A DNA stretch of 64,000 bases, taken from NCBI GenBank assembly GCA_023213315.1, contig JAKCPI010004471.1, positions 62,001 to 126,000 of the forward strand, in the 5' to 3' direction. The notes under the pieces were generated by a model. The model saw only the letters and a program-made list of their open reading frames with translations, was not told where the DNA came from and ran no database searches. Source of the DNA: Euborellia annulipes. Lineage: Eukaryota; Arthropoda; Insecta; Dermaptera; Anisolabididae. The translations under genes and the position numbers were made by a program. Below are positions 56,061 through 64,000 of this stretch, piece by piece (positions within the stretch are counted from its first letter, which is position 1; each line of letters opens with the position of its first letter).

Positions 56061-56504
56061 ATTACACCTCCATTTCTAAATTACCTGCATAAAAAAAAGG
56101 CAAAATTAAATAATATTTCAATACATCGTAATCAGAAAAAGAAATTACATCTACTGGTATTATTATTATAATGAATTTGAGCTTATTTTTAAGGAGGTTT
56201 AATTGGCCGGCCGGAAGTTGCTGATTAGTCGTCAATCAGACGCCTGCTCCAGAGCTTGATGAATAGAATTACTTCGCTTAAATGGACTCAGACTTTTTTC
56301 TTCTCAACACATTTTTCTCAGCTTATTGCATTATTTATTTATAATATTATTCTTGGAAATTAGGCAAGGCAAATTTTTCAAATCAAGTGTACCATTCTGG
56401 TTATTTAAGTATCCTAACATTTGTTCTCTGGAATATAAATTCTTGATTTAGCCATCTTTTGACTACAAGAACGATTTTATCATATTATTTAAAAAATATA
56501 GTGT

Positions 56505-57520
56505 GATGTTCTCACAGCACACAAATTTCCTCTTAACTCTGGTAATAGAAAGTTGTGTTCTGCTCTTGTCACACCAGATTTTTTGTGTCGATTTATAAAT
56601 TTAATTTCTGCCGATATATTAGAATTCAAGGTATAAAATTTATAAACATGGAAATATGTTTATTTTGTTACGATGGCAACCATTTTTCCTTTTTCCTACG
56701 AATTATAAGAGTAAAGTGGCCTTCATAAGATTTCAAGGACAAAATGAGAATATACATTTTAAAGAGAATTCAAAAAAATAATTGATTTATGAATTTTAAT
56801 CAAAATCGTTGGAGCAAATTTTGAGAAAATCGAAAAAACTGAAAAAGTACATCAGTACTAGTACTTTTTGGCCGATTTTGTTTAAAAGCTTATTTTCAAG
56901 CTCCAGGGAGGTGTCTTTTTAAATTAAATACAAAATTTCAACCTCGTAGCTCTTTTACTACATGTTTAAAATCGTTACACACACACAAACACACGACAGA
57001 CAGACAGACCATGTTACAAAAACAATTTTTCTAGACTCAGGGGACCTCAAAACGTGTACCTATTTATATAATTGGCTAATGTCCGCCTGTCTGTCTGTCG
57101 GTCTGTCACACTCTATTTGGGCAACTTCCGTTGGAATTTTGAATCCAAATTTTTTATGCTTAAAGAGGACCTTCTAGGGATTACAGGAAAATTATTTTCA
57201 TCTCGAAATTCTTATAACTTTTTGAGTTATTAATTCCTAAAGTTACGATTTATCCCATAGGAATGTATAGAGAAATATTTATGTATTCTTTCCATATGTG
57301 TTCCCTATGAATGTAAATAAATCCTCAAGCAGCACAGGAATAGTAATGATAATTTATTTTCCATAAGAAAAAGCGAGGGTCCGCCTCAGGCGGGCCTGAG
57401 CCAGCTGGTGGGGGGTCCAGTGGGGCGAAACATCAAAATCTCAACATCGAATTTTTGACATGAATCCAATACTTTCTCTCTCTCTATATATATATATTGG
57501 TAAGAGAAAGTAAAAATAAA
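56505..57520 (-). repeat. Dispersed repeat family F1, copy I, split by a Helitron-like element
   Basis: Minus orientation. Body 56505-57059 and remainder 57431-57520 (CATCAAAATCTCAACATCGA to GGTAAGAGAAAGTAAAA) flank the insertion at 57062-57430. The tail hairpin CAGCACACAA...TTGTGTTCTGC is present. Confidence 0.75.
57062..57430 (+). mobile_element. Helitron-like element nested in F1 copy I
   Basis: GTCCGCCTGTCTGTCTGTCG start and the same body as 38948-39320 (GGCAACTTCCGTTGGAATTT, AAATAAATCCTCAAGCAG). The 3' part, GGTCCGCCTCAGGCGGGCCTG, is a different GC hairpin. Confidence 0.6.
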
Positions 57521-58626
57521 ATACTGTTATATATATTTTAAATAAATTTTCTTCTTCTAAAAATAAATTCCTCTACTATTTATCTTATTTTATAAATATT
57601 TGAATATTTTATTCTATATTATTCCCATAGGGAATCACAATATGACAGAGAGAAATGACTGGAGAGAAAAATATTTTATTTACTTTTTTTTTTTACATAA
57701 AAACTTTTTGAAATGAAAACTTCTCAAGGCGCTCCATGTAGTGAATTTTTGTAAGAGTGTGATTGAGTCTACCAAACGAGCGAGAAATTCTATTTATTAA
57801 TTAATTCTTTAATTTATTTATTTATTTGAAAAACAAGCAATCAGCAATTAGAATAACACAGTGAACAAGATTACGAAAATATTATTGGGTAAATTTAGAC
57901 ATTTAATTCGGAATTTTCGCGATCAATTTACTATTAAATGTTTCCAATTTTGAAATAAAAAAGAAAAATTCGACTAACAACGGATGCATTCGTTTCTAAC
58001 TAAAAATAAAAAGAGTCTGGAGAAATCTAAAATACCAAACGACCACCCTCCTTTTCCCATCTATATATCTATCAATCTACACATACCAATATATTATTGT
58101 CTCTCATTTTATTTATTCCTATTCTTTCTAAATGAATGATTAATGGAAAGACATTAAACAAACATTAAATCTAAGCTCAGAATACCACTCAAGTTAAACA
58201 ACTTTATAGATTTTCATCTTGAATTACAACTTATTGTTTAGTCTTGAAATTCAAGACATAGATATTATATTTCATTTTATTTTCCCAGAATATTTATTAA
58301 CAAAACTAAATTTAATTTGATTAATGAGCAATTAAGGGGTTTTCATCTGTATATTTAATTTATTCTATGACTCAGGCTCCTATTTAATTCTATTTTTTGT
58401 ATTTAATAATTAAAGAAATAAAATCATTATTATCAATTCAAATTTTGTTTGCTTTAGATACATTTGGGATTATCGATTTTTAAATCCTTATCTATAAATA
58501 GCTTATTTATCAAATTTAAATTTTAATAATATATTAGGGATGACTAACTGTCATATCACCTTTAATTTTCTTTAACAAAACTCCTCTTACTAAATATACA
58601 ATAAATGGGACATGTAACTGACAACT

Positions 58627-58676
58627 CCTCTTCCTGATGAAGAGCACTAAAAGCACTTAAAACGTTGACAGGAAAT
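58627..58676 (+). ncRNA. Hammerhead-like motif, degenerate
   Basis: CTGATGA (58634-58640), AGAGCACTAAAAGCACTT, then AAAACGTTGACAGG. The GAAA box reads TAAAA, so probably inactive. Confidence 0.35.
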
Positions 58677-58904
58677 TATAATTGCATTTTTATTTTGTTG
58701 ATTGCTTTCACCACTTCTAACATAATAATAATTATAAAATTTAAGTTTATCAAAAAATCTCTTAATATAAAATTAAATTAGTAGATTTGACTTGAAAAAT
58801 TTATTTCATTTAAATTGGCTACCTATAAATTCTAAATGGCCTCATATGTCAAAATAATAATTATTCCTCGTCGACATCGGGATATCAGGACTTGAGTATT
58901 TTTT

Positions 58905-58990
58905 CCAGACTACCCAAAACGTCTTCTAAGAGGGTACAAAATTCCTAGAGGAAGTTGGTCAAACAGAGCGTGACAGACAGACGGACACAT
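58905..58990 (-). repeat. Helitron-like family fragment
   Basis: CAGAGCGTGACAGACAGACG and the preceding GTCTTCTAAGAGGG echo the 5' end of the 38948 element in reverse. Confidence 0.4.
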
Positions 58991-59194
58991 TTTGATTAAA
59001 AAATTATATCATATATATACTAGTAAAATTTTTTGAATTTATAAATAGTAAAAACAAATTTGTTTTATATTTTTTTGTAGATTGATACTAAATTTATCAA
59101 TTGATTTCCTGCTGAGAAAGTTTGTCATGCGAACTCTGGACCAGAATATAAGAAATTTCTATTGCATTATACTACAGAAAACGGAGCAGGAGAA

Positions 59195-59740
59195 AATATC
59201 AAGCCTCCAATTTTCACAAATTAATGAGACATTTCGGGAAAATTTTATTATATATTCATCAGTAGGCTACTTCATTGCTCAGGGGCCCACATCTTGTGGG
59301 TACGTGGATGGCGACCACGAGCTGCCCGAGCTGGGACAGGCAGTCCTTCAGTTTTTTAAATGTCTGTTCCTCTTTTCAACGGCCTGTCCTATTTCTTCCG
59401 GTCGTAAAAACGTATGATAGGGTTAGAGGGAAACAGTGAAGTCCGCCGACCCCGCATCGCGGGCCAAGGCGAGGAGAGAAGAAGAAGAAGAAGAAGATTA
59501 GGTTACTTCAAAATTGTTTATGTCCCAAAGTTGGTCATATGGATACACAATATAAAATTATGTATCCTATGTACGGGCGAGTTGTTTTATCTTACTTATT
59601 CAGTAAGAGTATATAATTATGAATATATTGTGCCCAATTGACCAACTCCGGGACTTAAACAATTTTGTTGGGATAATAAAATTTTTCCGAAACGTCTCGT
59701 TAAGTTGTGAAAATCGGAGACTTTATATTTTTTGACTATT
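59195..59740. mobile_element. Inverted-repeat element with hammerhead-like cores and internal LINE-like fragment
   Basis: AATTTTCACAAATTAATGAG (59211) faces CTCGTTAAGTTGTGAAAAT (59697). The minus strand has CTGATGA (59256-59262), then CCCGAAATGTC; the plus side keeps CCGAAACGTCTC (59687-59698) without CTGATGA. Between them, 59280-59500 is GC-rich and ends in (GAA)n after CCCCGCATCGCGGGCCAAGG, with a related minus fragment at 41960-42050. This looks like the 3' tail of a non-LTR retrotransposon. Confidence 0.5.
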
Positions 59741-60952
59741 GCTCATTCTTCTTTTCCTTTTGTAATGATTTATTAATATTAAATCCAAAGAGATTTTAAT
59801 TTTTCTTTTTATTGTATTTTGTATTTTTATTAATTTTCCTATCAAATCTTATCCAAAACTTCAAATTTTAAATGTATTTTATTATTATTAGAATCTTTTT
59901 AATAATTTCGCCTGCAAAGTCCTTTCATATGCAACCAAAAGCGCATTAGTGAGTTGGTTGCGAGTCTTTAGGGGATGCTAGGCATTGTGCACTTGTTGGA
60001 TACTTATATTATTATTTTTTTATTTAAAGAATTTGTAGATATATCGAATATAGAGTATTTTTTTTAACTTTGAATCATCCCTAATGGCAAACAAACACAT
60101 AAAAAAAAATGAATTTCTATTCGAGGGACACGATGCATTTTTTCTGATGTCTTTGAAGATCAAAAGAGTGAGCTTGAAATGCTGGTCATCTAAGAGGATT
60201 GATCTGTCACTGTCATCGTCAACACTCCTGCTTCCATTAAATCAGCCTAAAAATAATCCCCTCCAACACAAATTGGCTCTCTTGGATACTTTTGAAAATT
60301 TACTAATCCACTAAAATCTTTATTTGACATGTATTTTTTTTTATAATTGACATATAAAAAAGTTAAAAATAGTTTGAAAAAATTTTAGTCAGGTATATGT
60401 TTATTTTTAAATTAAAAAATTTCGTCCTATTAGAAAAATTTTAACTGATTATTTTATATTTTTAAAGTTTTTATAATATGATCAAATAATATTATACATA
60501 TCGTCTCATAAATCCATTTTATAAATAATTTTCGAGGAAACAATCAAAATATGCGGTTACATGAATTTGTGATGAATTTCAATCTCCGAAACTAAATCTA
60601 ATTTATAATAGGGTAGCAATGCGTAACCACAAATATGAATTTCTATCAACAATATATTACCAACATACTGGTTGTATACGCAATAAGAATTGTCAGTTCT
60701 CTATATGTATAGAGTGATTCATTACTCTCCAAATTCTCTGATTATAAGAGATGGATTATCGATTCCAATTTGGCAATATTATTAAAATAAAAAAATATGT
60801 AGAAATATTTTAAAAAAAAGGAATTTTATTTTAACTCGTTTAATAATCATGTGCATACAGGGTTGTCGGGCTGTATTCAATACGCCCCCCTGCCCTCAAA
60901 AAAATTTTCAATTTTAAATCTGAATCTTTGCGCTTCAAAGAGAAAGAAGTAT

Positions 60953-61665
60953 TACTTTCTCTTTTCCCTATATATGAAATATATAGAGAAAGTATTGCGA
61001 TCATGTCGAGATTTTGATGGATATTTATGTTTTGAAGTCCCCTGCATCAAAAAAGTGGTTTTCGCAACTTAGTCTGTCTGTGTGTCTGTGTTCAATTTAA
61101 ATCATGAAGAAATTGAGCTACGAGGCTGCAATTTTATATTTATGTTAGGCACCCTCCTCAGCCATGAAAATAAGCTTTTAACCAAAATTGGCCAAAAAGT
61201 ACTAGTACTTTACTGATGTACTTTTTCAGTTTTTTTTTTCGATTTTGTCAAAATTCGTTCTAACGATTTTGATTTAAATTCAAAAATCAATTATTGTTTA
61301 GATTTAATAGGAGAATTAAATTCAAATATGAGACACAAGGTTTTTTTGTTTCAATGATTTGAAATCATCCAAAAAACCTTGTGTATCATATTTGAATTTA
61401 ATTATCCTATTAAAGCATAATGTTTCGACTAGAGCCAACGGTTACAGGTTTAAAATTAAATATTGTTTAGATTCTCATTTTGTCCTCAAAATTGTTTGAA
61501 GCGCACTTTACTCTTGTACTTCATAGGAAAGATAGGATAAATGGTTGCCATGGTAGCAAAATATAAATATTTTCCCACGTTTATAAATTTTACATCTTGA
61601 ATTCTAATATATCGGCGGATACTAAATATATGTCAGGTGCGGCCAGTTACACCAGATTTTTTTTT
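60953..61665 (+). repeat. Dispersed repeat family F1, copy J, with nested inverted repeat
   Basis: Head TACTTTCTCTTTTCCCTATA, full body, GGTTGCCATGGTAGCAAAAT and a tail GGCCAGTTACACCAGATTTT. An inverted repeat (61306-61416, arms around AATTAAATTCAAATATGA) with GTTTCGACTAGAGCCAACGG after it interrupts the body. Confidence 0.75.
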
Positions 61666-61669
61666 TAAT

Positions 61670-62960
61670 GATGAAGTTTAAAGGGTCAGGACTCCCTTAG
61701 AGAATTTATCCCCAGTCTACGTTCCTGCGTGTATAGACGATTATTACAGTAAAACATTTTGATTGTAAAAATATAAATAATTAAGTAGAAAACCCATAAC
61801 TTTTTAATTTCTAGATTTATCCACTTAAGCAATTAATCGAAAATTCAATTTTGTTTTAGATTGTACAATTCATCTAATAAAAATAAAAAATTTGTAATCT
61901 CAGTTACCTTCTACTGCCGATTTTTTTTTTAATCAATCAAAAGCTGTTCTTACATTGATTTTTTTGATACCATTGCAATAAATTTATAAAAAAAAAAATT
62001 TAACATATTTAAAATGAATTTAAAAAAGATTGATAAGCGTGGTTCACACCTTCGTTATACTTTGTTTCCATAATTGAAACACTTGTTGGTTTATGTTTTC
62101 GAGTTTGTTTCATGTTAGTGCCCAGAAAACCCTCTTTTGAACGCCTGTCCATATTTATTCATTAAAAATATTTCCATAATAAAATTACCATTTGGATATC
62201 TCTACATCAATCGGCTGTATAATGAATAAACAAAATCCTTTTGAATGGGAGAGAGAGAGCAGGTCTAACCATTATAAAAATACATTTTATTATTCATCAT
62301 TTTTGTTATTTGCAATGCTGTCTCTTTTGTCCCATATAATGGAGAATTCATTTACTTTTGTTGCTTTGATTATTATATTAATAAATACCTTGATTTTTTT
62401 TTATTTGTCTGCCATCTTTGATTAAGGAAACAAGATTCGTGTATTTGCTTAAGCTCGGGCTTAAATTTAATTCATCTAACATAATAGCAGTTGTCTCCAC
62501 AACCCATGAATCCTCGACAAATTTGAATACCTCCATGCTTCTAAAGGGTGTGTCGGCTGCCTTGTCTCCTGATTGATTGATCTTTTGGAACGACTTTCTG
62601 TTCTAAATACATTGACTTATTGACTTGTGACAATAGTTGACAGGCCATTAGATATCTGTCACTCCGAAGTCATCCGGATGGAAACAACCCATTTCGATAA
62701 GGTACACAACTTATCGCCCTGGGTATTTATTTATCATTTAAGGAAGCCACTTATTATATATATAGTCTAGAATCAAGAATCAAACATTTAAACTACATCA
62801 CGTCTTGATTGTCGGCCATTAAAGCTTATTCCGTATTTATTTAAATTAATTGTTAGTCATTATAAATTTACTTCTAAGGCAGGAACGCGATCATGAAGAA
62901 ACAATATTGCTCTAAGAAAAACTTCATATATTTGCTTACCTAATATAATATTTGATTAAT
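61670..62960. other. Gene-free stretch before the tandem repeat
   Basis: No exon recognised. The part at 62440-62720 has more balanced composition (for example CATCCGGATGGAAACAACCC) and no match to window repeats, so it may be unique intronic or regulatory DNA. Confidence 0.35.
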
Positions 62961-62965
62961 ATTTT

Positions 62966-63730
62966 TCAATTATTTACACCCTAAGGAAGCGTAATTTAAA
63001 TTTTATTAAAAACGAAGAAAAATAAATTTGGGGGGGGGAGGGGGGTGATTGAACTTCTGAGGTCTAAAATACCATTTTCAATTATTTACACCCTAAGAAA
63101 GCGTCATTTTAAATTTTATTAAAATCGAATGAAAAATAAATTTCAGGGGGGCAGGGGGGTGATTGAACTTTCTGATGTCTAAAATACCATTTTTCAATTA
63201 TTTACACCCTAAGAAAGCAACATTTTAAATTTTATTAAAATTGAATGAAAAATAAATTTCAGGGGGGTCAGGGGGGTGATTGAACTTTCTGATGTCTAAA
63301 ATACCATTTTTCAATTATTTACACCCTAAGAAAGCAACATTTTAAATTTTATTAAAATCGAATGAAAAATAAATTTCAGGGGGGTCAGGGGGGTGATTGA
63401 ACTTTCTGATGTCTAAAATACCATTTTCAATTATTTACACCCTAAGAAAGCGTCATTTTAAATTTTATTAAAATCGAATGAAAAATAAATTTCAGGGGGG
63501 GGGGGGGGGTGATTGAACTTTCTGGGGTCTAAAATACCATTTTTCAATTATTTACACCCTAAGAAAGCAACATTTTAAATTTTATTAAAATCGAATGAAA
63601 AATAAATTTCAGGGGGGTCAGGGGGGTGATTGAACTTCTGGGGTCTAAAATACCATTTTTCAATTATTTACACCCTAAGAAAGCAACATTTTAAATTTTA
63701 TTAAAATTGAATGAAAAATAAAAAAAATAA
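62966..63730 (+). repeat. Tandem repeat, about seven copies of a 112-117 bp unit
   Basis: The anchor word TTACACCCTAAG starts at 62974, 63086, 63202, 63319, 63435, 63552 and 63668, spacings of 112, 116, 117, 116, 117 and 116. Each unit has TTCAATTATTTACACCCTAA, TTTTATTAAAATCGAATGAA, a G-run block and GTGATTGAACTT. Variation is concentrated in the G-runs. Two sub-types alternate (AAGCGTC versus AAGCAAC). Confidence 0.92.
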
Positions 63731-64000
63731 AATTTTAGGGGGGGGTGGGGGCGCAGAGCGGAAAAATCTTTTCAAATGTCGAATTGTTAGGGGGAGGAAG
63801 AGTTTTTATTTTTCATTTTAAAAAGATTTGATAAATATATTTTTCATAAAGCGAGTTAGATCCTGTTTTCCAATGCTTTGCTATGGGGTAATTGATAACC
63901 CCCAAAAGGGGGGTTCCCTACCCCTAATTCGATATAATGATAGCCTAAAACCACCCCCGGAAAATTCCCTACCCATTAAAAAAACTCCATGAAAATCGGT

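Noticed and set aside
59082..59417. 111-codon open frame
   Set aside because: It runs across an inverted-repeat arm and a LINE-like fragment, so it is a by-product of repeats.
62966..63730. CRISPR-like array
   Set aside because: Whole units repeat, with no unique spacers, and the host is a eukaryote.

Overview
This window is nuclear DNA from an AT-rich, repeat-laden animal genome, most likely an arthropod. The evidence is a protein-coding gene split into about 31 short exons with GT/AG introns, a signal-peptide exon with spliced downstream sequence, and dense debris of eukaryotic transposons (hAT, mariner, Helitron-like, retroposons). No bacterial genes, rRNA or CRISPR arrays were seen. A crustacean is one guess, but nothing in the sequence fixes the species.

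Region 1 (about 2.9-30.5 kb, plus strand) is one large gene, a rootletin (CROCC) homologue. I joined 30 exons from 11723 to 30518. All splice phases agree and together they encode 1,926 codons plus a TGA stop. One more phase-compatible but GC-rich exon lies at 2956-3244. The product is a long coiled-coil protein of the ciliary rootlet. Its introns are full of inverted repeats, including several hammerhead-ribozyme pairs, and a palindrome family seen only in introns between 16.9 and 26.1 kb.

Region 2 (30.5-34.5 kb) is extremely AT-rich and gene-poor; it holds one hammerhead inverted-repeat element at 33.2-33.6 kb.

Region 3 (34.5-64 kb) holds the start of a second plus-strand gene. There is a candidate promoter and untranslated exon at 34.54-34.73 kb, a signal-peptide exon at 39932-40025, and a second exon at 41588-41640 carrying a CC-x6-C-x3-C cysteine pattern. 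This resembles the first cysteine knot of RECK, a membrane-anchored protease and Wnt7 regulator. The remaining exons were not found, so the gene either continues past the window or lies in exons too short to recognise. The rest is transposon-derived: a recurring 0.5-1 kb element with about ten copies (family F1), a Helitron-like family, a deleted mariner, a retroposon with a perfect 10-bp target duplication, and a seven-copy 112-117 bp tandem repeat at 62.97-63.73 kb.

The most notable signal is a scattered set of small hammerhead self-cleaving ribozymes with almost no stem III, often arranged as inverted pairs at the arms of 0.3-1.3 kb elements. That architecture matches the dimer-acting hammerheads known from Penelope-like retroelements, but no reverse-transcriptase reading frame is visible here.
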